Source: Cucumis sativus (lineage: Eukaryota > Streptophyta > Magnoliopsida > Cucurbitales > Cucurbitaceae). From it: DNA of 64,000 nt. Where the stretch lies: positions 25,562,272 to 25,626,271 of the forward strand of contig NC_026659.2 in assembly GCF_000004075.3 (NCBI RefSeq), read 5' to 3'. Position 1 is the stretch's first letter. Each line of letters opens with the position of its first letter. The position numbers were made by a program, and so were the translations under genes. Shown in pieces: positions 50,101 to 61,001 of this stretch. A model generated the notes under the pieces. It saw only the letters and a list, made by a program, of their open reading frames with translations, ran no database searches and had not been told where the DNA came from.

Positions 50101-52205
50101 TGGTTAATTCCTGCAATAACTCAGCTCGAGCTGCTTCATACTCCTCCTACAATAAAATAAAATTTTGTTAAAATAGACAATCCACATCATCTAGCAACCT
50201 CTTTTCAATGGTTAGCAAAAAGATATCTCAAAGCAGATTGCTTTAGCAGAGCCTTTATAGATGAATTACCTAATTTTGGTAAGATTAAACCCAAAAAAAT
50301 AAAAGGTAATAGCAGTATAGCTCAATACGACCTACAAATAAATTTAACTTTGCTGCAATCCTGTCTAATTCTACCTTAACGTTAAAAGATAAGTTAAAAT
50401 ATACATACGCTATTTAAAAGTAGAAAAAATAGAGAAAACTAGAAAAAGGAATGTAGAAAGTCCTGAAAGAAGTATATTGAAAAACTGGAGAGAATCATCC
50501 TTGCCTGCTCCTGTTGTGGAGTATATGTCTGTTTTCCCTTTCTTTCCCATCTCAAATATGCTTGAATTTGTACCAGTTCTTCAGGAACTGAAACATCAGA
50601 AATGAACTTTTCTTTCACAGGTAACTTAACATGAAAGTTTTTGTCATTGTTCTTATACCTGGGAATCAAAAGTTTAAGAAGCAAAAAAACAACACCTGTG
50701 AATTACTGCTCTCTTCTTTCAATTATCTTTTAGAAACAAAATCAATAAAAAGGCATACCACTTATTACGAGCTTCGTCAAGTAAAAGGAACTCTATTGCT
50801 TCTATTGCAGGGTCATCAACCTCGATTGTTAGGGTAGAATTGGAACCAGACTACCAAAAGAAAGGTGAGAGGAAAAGGATACAAGACATTCAATTATCTG
50901 ATAGAATAAGTTCTAGGATCTATTGATACTCAAGTTGAACTGCTGGCTAAGAACTTACATTCAGAAAGGGAGTTCTAAGAGCTCTGTTCTTATATACTTG
51001 AGTTCCATCTGGGCAATGTGATGGAAGCGCCCACGTACTGGAAACATTGAAAATTACACTAATAAGGATTAAACCAGCATAAGATAAAAAATATGCTATA
51101 GAATAATAAGTGATGATGAATAATGATAAAGAAGAAAGGATCACTATGTCCACAACTTAGCTTACTCTTTTCTATCACGTATTGCACCCCAATGAAGAAG
51201 CAGCGAGCCACCAATGTTTGTGACCAGAATATTTACACGTCTAATGGAACCTGAAGTAGGGGCACTAACATCAACCTGTTCAATTTAGTAAAGATTAACT
51301 TGGTGTAAGTGTCTACTTTGTAAGATAAAAAATAGGTAGTGGATTAAATGTCTACATGGTAAGTTTCAAAGTACCTGCAGTTCAATATTCTCATCCAGTT
51401 TGAACTTCGCAGCAAGCTGAAAACAAAAACTTGGTCAACAGATTTTTCAGAGAATCGCTAGGAACAAAAGGAGGAGGGTGTCCAATTTTGACCCCCAAAA
51501 AAACACGCCAAGAACAATGGTGATAGTTGTGTACATATTCTATTGCAATGTAGAATGCTAATGCAGAACAAATTGCCAAAAGTGCTTCATGATTCAACAG
51601 CTTGATTCCGTTCCTAATAATAGTTATTAAATCCGTTGATGCTACTGTCCAATTTCTTTTTCTTTGTCGGGAGCTTAATTAGAATATCTCTATTTCAAGA
51701 CTTGACATGTAATTGTTGAACACCCGACAACTAATGACTTCATATTTTAAATTGATGCATGAAGAGGGATTGAAAGAAATGTCTTTTAAATCAACTTCAT
51801 ACCGTTACAGATTCAATGCTTTTAACCAAAAAGATAGTATCAAACTTTTTTTGAAGCAGAAAACTGCAAATGATCTTCAAATCTCAATAACATGACCAGG
51901 TGATCCTAGCAACCGAAAAGTACCTCAGAAGCAGGATCCGTGGCTAATACAGCACGTGTGTTAACAGGAAAGCTGCGGCAACCTGTTCCCGTGGCCATCC
52001 TTGGTTTTTTAACGTTTAGACCGTTCCCTAAGAACTTTGTTGATATAGGAGATTTCCAATGCTGTCCTGGAACTTGATTGGTTAATGCAGCTTGAAACAA
52101 AGTACTCTTATGGGTCCCGGAAGCATTGAATTTACTTTGATTATCAAAAACTGAACGACGAAGCAATGTCTGGTGAAGTATATTCTGACTAATAGAATTA
52201 CTCAT
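41117..52205 (-). CDS. GWD1: Alpha-glucan water dikinase 1, chloroplastic (33 coding exons)
   Basis: Phosphorylates amylopectin at the C6 position with the beta-phosphate of ATP, which opens starch for night-time breakdown in plastids. Reads from ATG at 52205 to TAA at 41117; about 1,471 residues, close to potato GWD. A Ser/Thr-rich transit peptide comes first. Tandem CBM45 starch-binding modules follow (LLLHWGAIRDRKDTWALPSHCPDGT near 130-155 and ITLHWGLSRTNAGEWLTPPPDVLPPGS near 460-490). The conserved NNDCKGGMMEEWHQKLHNNTSPDD block is at about 687-709. The phosphohistidine domain is PDMPDVLSHVSVRARNGK, with catalytic His near 1075. The CFATC pair is at about 1086 and 1090, the redox disulfide described for potato GWD. 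The ATP-binding domain ends in GEVYVVQTRPQM. First exon 52205-51924; the His-bearing exon lies around 44335-44550. Intron 6 (50504-50147) needs a GC donor, CAG|GCAAGG. Intron 27 contains a solo LTR. A 5' UTR intron is likely. No break in the frame was found. Confidence 0.97.
43263..43505. mobile_element. Solo LTR (243 bp) in GWD1 intron 27
   Basis: Begins TGTTAGATAC and ends TTCTATCA, so TG...CA with short inverted ends TGTTAGA/TCTATCA. It is flanked by a 5-bp direct repeat CATTT (43258-43262 and 43506-43510), as expected for an integrase target-site duplication. Inside, read on the plus strand, are a TATA-like GGTTATAAACAGG and a poly-A type CAATAAACC near the end. No internal domain or second LTR is present, so this is a solo LTR or the remains of a TRIM. 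The intron still splices by rule. Confidence 0.82.
48075..48193. repeat. Imperfect 47-bp direct repeat, 72-bp period, GWD1 intron 12
   Basis: Units 48075-48121 and 48147-48193 both start TACCTTACTTT and carry AAGCTTTT-TAAT, CAATGCTT and AGACA blocks. Intron 12 is over 1.1 kb long. A plus-strand 66-codon frame at 48177-48377 starts here, but I see no family match. Confidence 0.7.
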
Positions 52206-52224
52206 ATTCGCTGATGCACTTCCT

Positions 52225-52600
52225 CTGAAGAAATCGTAGAATCAATAACTTCCGTAAATAACAAAACAACCAAAACAAAAAAACAGAAATAAAGAATCAA
52301 AACAAAAAAACCAAACTCCAAAGCAAAAGGTCACATGAATTAAATAGAACGTCGTTTTTACAAATCAAAATCCATCCTCGTGGTTTCACAGGTAATTACA
52401 CTTGATTCAACGTGTTTACGCCTTACGGACCACTCAATCCAATACAAACTGTAAAACAAAATGCAGAAACCAAGCATTTCTAGCTGAAATTAAACTGCAA
52501 CATCAAAGAGATTTTCATACTATAATGAACGAAACTCAAGAAAAACAACATCCTGGAATCAGTGATGCATGAGATTAAATTGAATTTGGAGAAACCAAAC
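52225..52600 (-). other. Likely 5' UTR intron of GWD1
   Basis: On the minus strand, CAG|GTTTGG at 52600 and TTTCTTCAG| at 52225 frame a 376-bp AT-rich stretch 20 bp upstream of the ATG. Both sites fit consensus; splicing itself is inferred. Confidence 0.5.
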
Positions 52601-52762
52601 CTGAAGTCAAGATCAAGCTAACAAAATATGGAGATCAATCAATCGGATTGCGAGGAAGTAGTGAGCTATGAATTGGGCTCCAGTCCTGCGCGGGATTCAA
52701 AACTAGATCGTTAAAAGTCGGAGAAGTAACGTAATTGCGCGGCGTTTTATCACTAAATTAAA

Positions 52763-52826
52763 TACGTGGAAGGATTAGAGAGGGCCACGTAAGTGAAGAG
52801 CGACGCAATTGGATCTTTTTCACGTG
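52763..52826. promoter_or_regulatory. Three ACGT-core elements in the GWD1 promoter
   Basis: TACGTGG (52763-52769), CCACGT (52795-52800) and the G-box CACGTG (52821-52826) within 64 bp, just upstream of the likely GWD1 leader. Such clusters bind bZIP, bHLH and PIF-type factors. That would suit the known light/dark rhythm of GWD transcripts, but the link here is inference. Confidence 0.5.
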
Positions 52827-54691
52827 CTGTTTGGGAGTGAGATTACGATGAACCGGAATGGGAAGAGGGCGGAGGGTCCGTGATTTGGCCGCCGGGGAGT
52901 TAGATATTTGTTTATTTGTTCTATTTTACTTTCATTTCTTTATTAATGGGAGTTGATATTTAAAAGTACATATACCTAAATGCCCTTAGTTTTGAAAGAT
53001 ATTTATATTTTCATGTTTTATTTGTGATTCTTTTCCCTTTACGACTATGACATTTTTGTCATTTCCTAACTTTAATTTTTATTTGATAATATAAATTGTG
53101 CTTTTTTTAGTTAGAAAAGTTATTGGAGCCACATCCGGCAGTAGTAGACAAATCCTTCTCATGCAATGAATTGGGATCGTTCAGAAAGCGGTACGGTGAC
53201 ATTAATCAAATAAAAAAGTATTGATCGTAATTCAAGCTTTTTTTACTTTTTTTTAATTTAAATTGAGTTTATGATTTGAAGTTTTAATTTATTTTTATTA
53301 CAGTAATCGTGTTTTTTCGTGAAGTTTTAAAATTTTTTGTAATTATTTTATTTTTAAAATAAAAGATAATAAAAATATCGAATCTTTAACTTTTAAAAAT
53401 AAGCATTTTAATTTATGATAAATTTAGATGGGATGCGTATCAAATGGAATCAATTGCAAATGGGTTAGTTTTGCTCTATTTTCTATCGATTGTCCATCTT
53501 TTTCTTAGAAAGTTATTTAGGTAAAGGTTTATTTTCCTTTCGAATATAACTGACAATTCAACCATTTAAATTTAAAATACATGTGAATAATTTTTTAAAA
53601 AAGAATCTTGTAAATTAAGTTAAAAGATGATTTGATATTGCAGGGAAAATTGTGGAAATTAGGTTTAAAATATGTAATTGAGAAAGAGAGGTAAGTGAGG
53701 AAAGACATTTCACAACAAAACGGCAACCAATGAAATGGAGGGAATTGTGTGGGAGAAGACGATGGAACGATGAAAGTGTGGAAAATAGGATCCAAAACCA
53801 AAGGTCACTTTTGGTAAAAAGACGAATATATGAAAGAAAGCGAAAGGAGTGGCTAAAAACTGCAATCCAAGCCCACAACTTTAGGTAAGAGAAGGGGCGG
53901 CTTAGGAGTTAGGACCAAACCCTTTTTCAGGCCAACTAGGGATGCTCGTGCTGTCACTCAATGGCCCAATTTCACGTGTATATAATCCTTACAAACCTAA
54001 CTTTAGAAAAATAAAAAAATCATTTTCAATCAGTAGTGATTAAATCGCTCTAATTTTCTTTATCGTTGGAGATGTTATATGGGTTGATTAGGATTATTGC
54101 TTTTATTATATATATTTCTTTAGTATATATCATGTGTTTATTAAGTTTATAACAAATATAGCAATTAGGTAACACGATATAACATTGGCACTACACCACG
54201 ATTACCTACCAACAAAAAATAAGTAAAAAAATGACAGCCATTGGATTGGGATGTCTTTAAGCTGAAAATAGATGGACGAATCAAATTTGAATTTTAGAAC
54301 CATCAAATTGTCTTTATTTCTTTTCTACAGAAAAAGGTTAAAATGTCCATGGATATTATAATATTTTTTCAAGGCACGATTTTTTAAGAATTAACGATTA
54401 AATTATTTTTTTCTTAAACTAAGTTTGTTGTTAGTAATTTTGTATCGACAAATATTTTCATCCTACCTTCTCAAATTCATTAATTTCAATGACGACAGGT
54501 AGATGAGGGGGAAAAAACCAATATATTTCTCACCCCAAAAAAAGGAAGAGGAAAAACCGAACCGGACGGCCTCGCGGTCTTAGAGAAGAAAAAATATATA
54601 TTTGAAATTTGAAAATACAATTGCGTAAATTTAATTTCGGTATATATTTTTTTTTCTGATTTATTATAAAACGACAAACCGAATCATTGCA

Positions 54692-54711
54692 AGACCAAAA
54701 CGACACGTCGG
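54692..54711. repeat. 20-bp element shared with the second PMEI 3' flank
   Basis: AGACCAAAACGACACGTCGG, 64-83 bp beyond the first PMEI stop codon. The identical 20-mer sits at 57260-57279, 46-65 bp beyond the second PMEI stop. The surrounding spacer has diverged. Confidence 0.9.
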
Positions 54712-54774
54712 CTCAGTCAAATCTCTCTTTTTCACCCTTTTTCCATGTTCCTAGGGACGCCCTAATTTCAAATA

Positions 54775-55287
54775 TTACTTCAACAAAGAGGCGATATGCA
54801 AGCAATTCCCAGCCAAATGTTGCAGCGTAGTATCGGTTTGCTCAACGTTTTTAGCCATTTTCACTACGCCGAAACTGCTGACTTCCGCCACAGCATCGGT
54901 GCAAGAAACGTAGGAAGACAGCGCTCCGGAAAGCATCACTCGAAGACTCGCCAGGTCCTTACTCTGCAAATACTCCAAACTTTTCTGCAGGTTGTCAAGG
55001 GCGAGATCGTAGTTCTGGTTGCAAGCGCTAATAGCCTGCTCATTGCCGAGTACCACACTCGATGTTTTAGCGCGTTTTGTTTCGAACAAGAGATGACCAA
55101 TGGCGGTTTTAATCGCGGCCGTGGGATCGGAAGCGCCTTTCACCACGGATCGGCAGAGAGGTATGTATTCGGAGTGTACGCAGATGTCGACTCCCTGAGC
55201 TTGGCCGGCGAATAAGACAACGACGGCGGCAGCAGCGGCGACGACAAGAAAGACCGGTGAGAAAGAAACCAATTGCTTTTTAGCCAT
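54775..55287 (-). CDS. PMEI-domain protein (invertase/pectin methylesterase inhibitor-like), copy 1
   Basis: Small secreted helical-bundle protein of the plant invertase/pectin methylesterase inhibitor superfamily; acts in the cell wall or vacuole. Single exon, 170 residues from Met at 55287 (MAKKQLVSFSPVF). An in-frame Met at 55305 would add six residues, but copy 2 aligns with the inner start. The signal peptide is long and Ala/Val-rich, ending near GQAQG. Cysteines: the first pair in CVHSEYIPLC, then ACNQNYDLALDNLQ, VSCTDAV and NCLH, the usual pattern for two disulfides plus one. Family marks include CRSVVKGASDPTAAI and LSYLQ/LEYLQ-type helices. Pairs with the gene at 57325-57807. Whether it inhibits invertase or pectin methylesterase cannot be read from sequence. 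Confidence 0.93.
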   Translation of the reverse strand: MAKKQLVSFSPVFLVVAAAAAVVVLFAGQAQGVDICVHSEYIPLCRSVVKGASDPTAAIKTAIGHLLFETKRAKTSSVVLGNEQAISACNQNYDLALDNLQKSLEYLQSKDLASLRVMLSGALSSYVSCTDAVAEVSSFGVVKMAKNVEQTDTTLQHLAGNCLHIASLLK

Positions 55288-55414
55288 ATATGATAATTTA
55301 ATCAATGTCTTTGATTTTTGTTAGGCTTCTTCCTCAAGGTCGGTCAAAATTAGGGCAAATGAAGAATGATGAACAGGTAAAAAGGATGGTTTTGTGAATT
55401 TGGCGGTGGGTTGG

Positions 55415-55421
55415 TTTTATA
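55415..55421 (-). promoter_or_regulatory. TATA box of PMEI copy 1
   Basis: TATAAAA on the minus strand, 128 bp upstream of the ATG. The matching position in copy 2 also has a TATAAAA. Confidence 0.65.
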
Positions 55422-55462
55422 TGACATTTCAATGGCATGGGCGTAACGGTATTCTGTAACTA

Positions 55463-55478
55463 CCCAATAAGAACGGGT
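55463..55478. promoter_or_regulatory. 16-bp promoter element shared by both PMEI genes
   Basis: CCCAATAAGAACGGGT (it includes a CCAAT box on the plus strand), 42 bp upstream of the TATA box. The identical 16-mer is at 57963-57978, 29 bp upstream of the TATA box of copy 2. Kept after duplication while neighbours diverged. Confidence 0.6.
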
Positions 55479-57259
55479 TGTATTTGTAAGGCTTCCCTTT
55501 ATTCTAGAGTGAGTCTATTGAATTTGAATGTCTTTTTTAGGTTTTAATTATCGTATTGTTTTATAACTTTTTAAAAACTATTTTCCTTTTAGTTATCTCC
55601 ATATATTTTCTAAATAATTTAGTTTATTCGTTTATTATTTATTCTTTTAAATAAAATAAATTCTTTTTTAGTACAAAGTTGGAACTAAGATATTTGAAAG
55701 GAAAAAAACTTATTTCTCCAATTATATACACGTGTCAATTGAGTAAAAAAAATATTGTTTTTAAATATAATAAAATAAACACTATTATTGTTGGATATAT
55801 AAATATCTAGCATCTATTAAAAGACTCCAATTGTTTGCATTTTTAAAATTAACAAAATATTAAAATTATTTACAAAATTCAGTACAATAATTTAGTTTAG
55901 TTTTTTTTTACTAAACTATCTATAATAAATTTTTTTAGATATAAATAATATGATATAACAACCATAACATTGGTTTTCATGCAATGGTTTTTCAAAAGAT
56001 ATTTTGGTGAAGCATCTTTATTTTTATTTTTTGCTAGAGGTTAGCCTTTGTTTTCTATTTGTTTTACGGCTCAAATGATGAGCATGGCTTCAACTTAGTT
56101 CACATGTCTTAGACTTTTAAAATTCAAAGTTCTTAATTTAATTTCTAGGTTTCATGATTCAAGTTTGGTTTTTAAATACCTACTTGCCGTTTTTACATAA
56201 TTATTTTTCATTTTGAAAATTGCTATTAAAATTAAAATTAAAGTTTTGCATCATAATTATTTTAGTTTAGTTTTTTTCAAAGAAAAAATAGAAGAAGAAA
56301 AAACTATTTACCATTCAATATATATAAAAAAATTACCAAAAGACAAAATTCATAATACTTTTTTTCAATAAAAGACATGATCTTTCATCTATCTCAAAAA
56401 AAAAAATGGCAGGGGATTAAAATACACTCTAGCTCAAATCATTGATCATTCATTGATAAAAAAAAAATTAAGTGATATTTAATTAAATTATATTATCATT
56501 ACCATCACCATCGACCTAAAACATTTTTGGCACCTATGTTGTCTCACACTTAGCCTTAGCTATGTGTCAAAGAGCATTCTTATAAATATAGGCTTACTTA
56601 ACTACCACAAGATAAAAAAAAGTAAGTAATGTTCAAAGAAAAGAAGTGGCATTCCTTTCTACATGTTTAGCTAGAGAACAAAATTCGAACACCGATAAAC
56701 ATATAATTAAACATATAATGGTAAAAAGAAAAAGAAAAAACCATGTGTTTATCTAATCATGATTTGTTATACATGTTCTTAAAAATAAAAATCATCTAAC
56801 CAAAAACGTCTAATATAATCCACACAAAACCCTCTTTCTAATATATTGTTAGAAGTAATTTTTCAACCTTTTTTTTTTTCTCTTTTACGATTATACTCTT
56901 TTAATTTCTTATATAGAAAACTTTTGTTTAAAAAGCAATTGCAGTTTGCAATGCCATAATGCTAATACGAAGAATGCACCCTTAACCATAATTAGATTGT
57001 AAATAACCTTCAAATTAATTAAGCATTGGGTTTCAATTTCTTTACCCCACTACTTATTTCCATAACTTATGGATATTTATATTTTTAGATTTTTATCAAG
57101 GACGTACTAAATTTAGGTTAAATGAATGAAAATAATATATGTATTGACCAATCCATATTTTTTAGTACATCATCAAACATGAAAATATAATTTGTGTACT
57201 TTTGATTTAGTTGTCGCCGTTTTAGATTATTTTAGTACTACAACATCGAAATAAATTTG

Positions 57260-57279
57260 AGACCAAAACGACACGTCGG
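57260..57279. repeat. 20-bp element shared with the first PMEI 3' flank
   Basis: Second copy of AGACCAAAACGACACGTCGG; see 54692-54711. Confidence 0.9.
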
Positions 57280-57324
57280 TTTGGTCGAACCTCCCTGCCC
57301 GTTCCTCTTCGTATATATTAATTT

Positions 57325-57807
57325 TTACTTCAACAAAGTGGATAAGTGCAAGCAATTTGCGGCCAAATGTTGCAGCAGAAGGTCGTTGCTCAAGACTGTG
57401 GAAGCTTTCTTTTGGTCGCCACTCTCCACCACCGCATCGTCACATGTGGAGTAGAAAGTCAGTGCAGCGGAAAGGTTGATTTTCAGGCTTGGGATGTCTT
57501 TTTTCTGCATATACGCCAGACTGCTCTGCAGGTCGTCGACGGCATCATCGAAGTTCTGTTTGCACACGCCTAGAGACTTCAATGACCCAATCTTCAAGCT
57601 TGAATCTTTCGCGCGTTTCGTTTCGAAAATGAGGTGTTCGATGGTGATCTTCAAGGCTGATGTTGGATCGGATGCGCCTTTCACAGTGGACCGACAGAGT
57701 GCAGGGAAAGCAGCTTCGTCACAGAGGGCTGATCCTTGGGCTTGGCTGATGAAGACGGCGACGAGGAGAAAGACCATTGAGAAAGAAACCAAATGCTTTT
57801 CACCCAT
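57325..57807 (-). CDS. PMEI-domain protein (invertase/pectin methylesterase inhibitor-like), copy 2
   Basis: Paralogue of the gene at 54775-55287, same strand, about 2 kb away. Single exon, 160 residues. Signal peptide ends near ISQAQG. Cysteines: LCDEAAFPALC (first pair), VCKQNFDDAVDDLQ, STCDDAV and ANCLHLSTLLK. The stretches STVKGASDPTSA, EHLIFETKRAKDSS and the C-terminal LLQHLAANCLH match copy 1 strongly, while the middle and the stretch before the last helix differ. A tandem duplication with retained promoter and 3' elements is the simplest history. Both copies look intact. Confidence 0.93.
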   Translation of the reverse strand: MGEKHLVSFSMVFLLVAVFISQAQGSALCDEAAFPALCRSTVKGASDPTSALKITIEHLIFETKRAKDSSLKIGSLKSLGVCKQNFDDAVDDLQSSLAYMQKKDIPSLKINLSAALTFYSTCDDAVVESGDQKKASTVLSNDLLLQHLAANCLHLSTLLK

Positions 57808-57927
57808 TGTTAATTTAATTAATTATCTTCGCTATGAATTGCTTTATTTGTTTTTGGGTTTCTTTCTCGAGGTGGCAAAAATGAGGAACGGGCAGGGGGT
57901 GGTTTTGTGAGCATGGGGAGTTTGGCT

Positions 57928-57934
57928 TTTTTAT
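57928..57934 (-). promoter_or_regulatory. TATA box of PMEI copy 2
   Basis: TATAAAA on the minus strand, 121 bp upstream of the ATG, at almost the same spacing as in copy 1. Confidence 0.65.
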
Positions 57935-57962
57935 ATTACTTCAATGGCAGTTGGATAACTGC

Positions 57963-57978
57963 CCCAATAAGAACGGGT
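57963..57978. promoter_or_regulatory. 16-bp promoter element shared by both PMEI genes, copy 2
   Basis: Second copy of CCCAATAAGAACGGGT; see 55463-55478. Confidence 0.6.
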
Positions 57979-59025
57979 GGTTCTATTTTGATGGAAGACA
58001 AGTTACGAGGCTTTCCTTGATTATAGAGTGACAATTGGTCAATAACATTTTATCTTTTCTTAGACCTAACAAAAAGGTTAATTTTAGTGTTGAATTTGTT
58101 TCACTTTTTTAGTTTGCCAAAAGCTCGGAAGGTGGGTGTTAGGTATCCAAAATTTTAGCCGAATTAAGCATGTTAGGGTTACTTTTCACGGTTGTCTAAG
58201 TTTCAAGTTGATCGATAACAATTATTGACTCAAATTTATCATTAACATATTGAAATTTTGAAAACCACACTTATTGTGCATCACTCATATTGCACATTGC
58301 CCAAGCAAGATTGCAAAGGTAAAAAAATAGACTTTATGAATGCACCATCACCAACCGGCACAACAAGAGTAAGCAATTTTATACGTGTTTAAATCTAGTT
58401 AAATACTTCACATACTAACTTCGCCATTAGCCATCAAACTGTATTTTCGTATTGAAAATACGATCGTAGATTGACTCCTAACAAAATTACAAGAATGGGT
58501 AGGAAGAGTGCCAAGCTCCTTTACAAATTTTCAAGTAAACATTTATATTGAAGTTTTGAGTATATCTTAAAACAAATTAAAAATATAACATAGTTTTGAG
58601 TTAACTTGTTCGTTTGTTTACCCTAATTAATATGTTTTCTTTTTCATTTTTGCATTTTTACAGTATATTTGAAATATACCCAAATTTCTTAAGATAGGTT
58701 AGAAGGTGTTTGAGAATATTATAACTCATATATGAAATATTACCAAGATTTATAATATAATAAAAATAAAACAAGACCATCACGTTAAGATATTTTTTAA
58801 CCGATTTCTTTTATCAATTATTCCACAGTATATAAATCACATTGTATCATCAATTCTATTGATCTTTTAAAAAATATAAAAAATTGACTAAGTAGTTGTA
58901 CTCCTACATTTAATTATTCTATAAAGGATAAGTATTTGGTCAAATATTCAGTTTTTTACAATTTCCTAAATTCTATTTATCTCGTATTACATAAGTTTCT
59001 TCTAAACTCCATCCTATTAGAATTG

Positions 59026-59262
59026 GGTAATTGTAATAGATGACCATTTGAAGAATAATAATTAAGGATATAACAACATTTTAAAAAAATTGCAAATATA
59101 GCAAAACTATCACCGATAGACTTTATGATTTATCGGTGATAAACCAATTTTTATAACATGATCTATAAGTGATAGTCTCTATCATTGATAGAATTTGACA
59201 AATTTTACTATATTTGCAATTTTTTAAAAGTATTACTATATAATTAATTATTTTAAATTTAA
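59026..59262 (+). repeat. Dispersed repeat B, copy 2
   Basis: Same order of blocks as 19285-19555: GGGTAATTGTAATAGATGA, ATAACAACATTTT, CTATC/GATAG palindromes, CTATCATTGATAGAATTTGA and a closing CAATTTTTTA. It lacks one internal palindrome unit that copy 1 has. As at copy 1, a TGGGCY cluster follows directly. Confidence 0.75.
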
Positions 59263-59334
59263 TGGATAAATTTGCAACTATCCCGTGAAGAATGTGTGTA
59301 AGTTGTGGGTGAGAATTACTAGAGAACCCAATCG

Positions 59335-59447
59335 TGGGCCAGTCCAGGTCGAAATACCAAAGGCCCAGACTTGGCACAAGCCCATGCCCTGAAAACCTCA
59401 AACATTGTTTAGACCGGGCTTGGATCATCCCAACCAACTTAAGCCCA
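59335..59447. promoter_or_regulatory. Four TGGGCY site II motifs without a gene
   Basis: TGGGCC 59335-59340; complements of TGGGCC or TGGGCT at 59362-59367, 59379-59384 and 59442-59447. The region is richer in G+C than its flanks. No downstream start codon with a supported gene follows on either strand. Confidence 0.4.
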
Positions 59448-61001
59448 TAGTTCAATGGAGCAAAAGATAGTTTGACTAATAATCATTTTCACCTTCCAAC
59501 TTCCACTAACCTATACTTCACACATTATTTAATCAAATATTTGTATTATTTTTGTTTAATTTTGAAATATATATTTTTTATAACCAAACTTTACCTCAGT
59601 AATATTTATTCATTAATTTTCATAATTATATACAACAATTTATAACATAACATTACTCAAACAATATTCATCAGTTATTTTTAGACAAACAATAGTGTTT
59701 AGACTTCGAGTCATTACGTGGCAATTGGATCGCAAGTGGACAAGCAAAGTCTAACTAACGTGCAAGTGGTGACGAAGCAAAAACTCACAATTGACAGAAT
59801 GTGATCCCTACTTTTTATTTCAATTATTTAATAAAAGTCTTATAAATTCTTAAGAAAAAAAATAGCCTTTCAATTCTCCAACCTTACACAAGAATCTTAC
59901 TTTTTTTTTTTAACATATATAGTGTATAGATTATAAAAAATTATGTGTGGTCTAAGTGTGTAACCAAATAGATTGGTATATATTCATATATTATACAAAT
60001 AAAATTATTTTAACATCAAAATATTAAATAATCTACCATAGCAAATCGTGACAAATATCACATCATTTTCTATATTACCTTTTTGATGGTGTATCGAGTA
60101 AATTTTAGAAAATGTTATTCATCATATTTTATAGATAACCATTGGACAGTAATTAAAGTTTACGTGAATATTTGTTTAATCTTCCCATTGAATTTAGATT
60201 AGAGATATTTTATTCATTTTCAAGGTATATACACAAACTTAATAATAAACGAAGAAATATTAAATTAGCTTAAATTAAGTATGATTGATAATTAATAATA
60301 CGGTAACAATTACAAGTCACACTTTTAATAAAGTTATTATATTTTCAATTTAAGGAGTTACTATTTGTACTCTATATAACATTTTATATGTATTTATTTC
60401 AAACACCGACATGTTTTACTTCTCTTTTCATATAAATTGAACATTTGGTCTCTTAAGATAAATGTCACAATATTATTATCGTCGAACTAAACTCACTATG
60501 ATTATAGATGAGAGAAATTAAATTATATACAAAACATTAAATTTCTTATCAGTAACTTTTATTTATAATTAATACACAAATGACAAATTTAAAACATAAA
60601 CGTTCAAACCTTCAATTTCAATTTTCAAAAGAGTGAATACACGTAAACTAATTTATACACTCGAACATAGTTCAACCAACAATCAAAACCTACCCAAATT
60701 CAAACCCTATTCAAGTTTTGTATGAAATTTTGGCTAATAGACCATAAGAGAAAAGATGATATTTCCAATACCACCCACCAACCCAACTTTCTTTTATTTC
60801 CCTCAATTTCAAACTTAAAAGCAGAGGACAGATTCCCACATGATTTTTTAAATTATATGTGAGAAAATGTCTACTTGGGGGCATACGTGGGAGATCGTAA
60901 TTGGTGAGAGAAAGATTTGACTTTGAGAAAATGGGGCCATCAACGAAGTTACATAAATGAATCTAAATGAGAATCAAAGAAATTGAAATTAAAAGAGTGG
61001 T

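Larger units (their letters stand above)
52206..54774. other. 5' flank of GWD1 and spacer to the first PMEI gene
   Basis: Contains the GWD1 5' UTR and promoter up to about 52900. The rest is AT-rich spacer without a supported gene. Minus-strand frames at 53595-53878 are hydrophobic but match nothing I know. Confidence 0.55.
55306..57324. other. Spacer between the two PMEI genes
   Basis: Promoter of copy 1 up to about 55500, then about 1.8 kb of AT-rich DNA with no gene, including AACAAAATATTAAAATTATTT-like repeat DNA near 55850 that resembles LYK intron 4 near 2845. Confidence 0.55.

Noticed and set aside
53595-53878. Overlapping minus-strand hydrophobic frames upstream of PMEI copy 1
   Set aside because: Two phases of the same T-rich stretch, no signal peptide followed by a domain, no conserved motif.
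54796-55215. 139-codon plus-strand frame opposite PMEI copy 1
   Set aside because: Antisense shadow; the minus strand has signal peptide and conserved cysteines.
57476-57910. 144-codon plus-strand frame opposite PMEI copy 2
   Set aside because: Antisense shadow, for the same reason.
59123-59455. 110-codon minus-strand frame near the orphan site II cluster
   Set aside because: It runs from the cluster into dispersed repeat B, so it mixes unrelated sequence; no domain.
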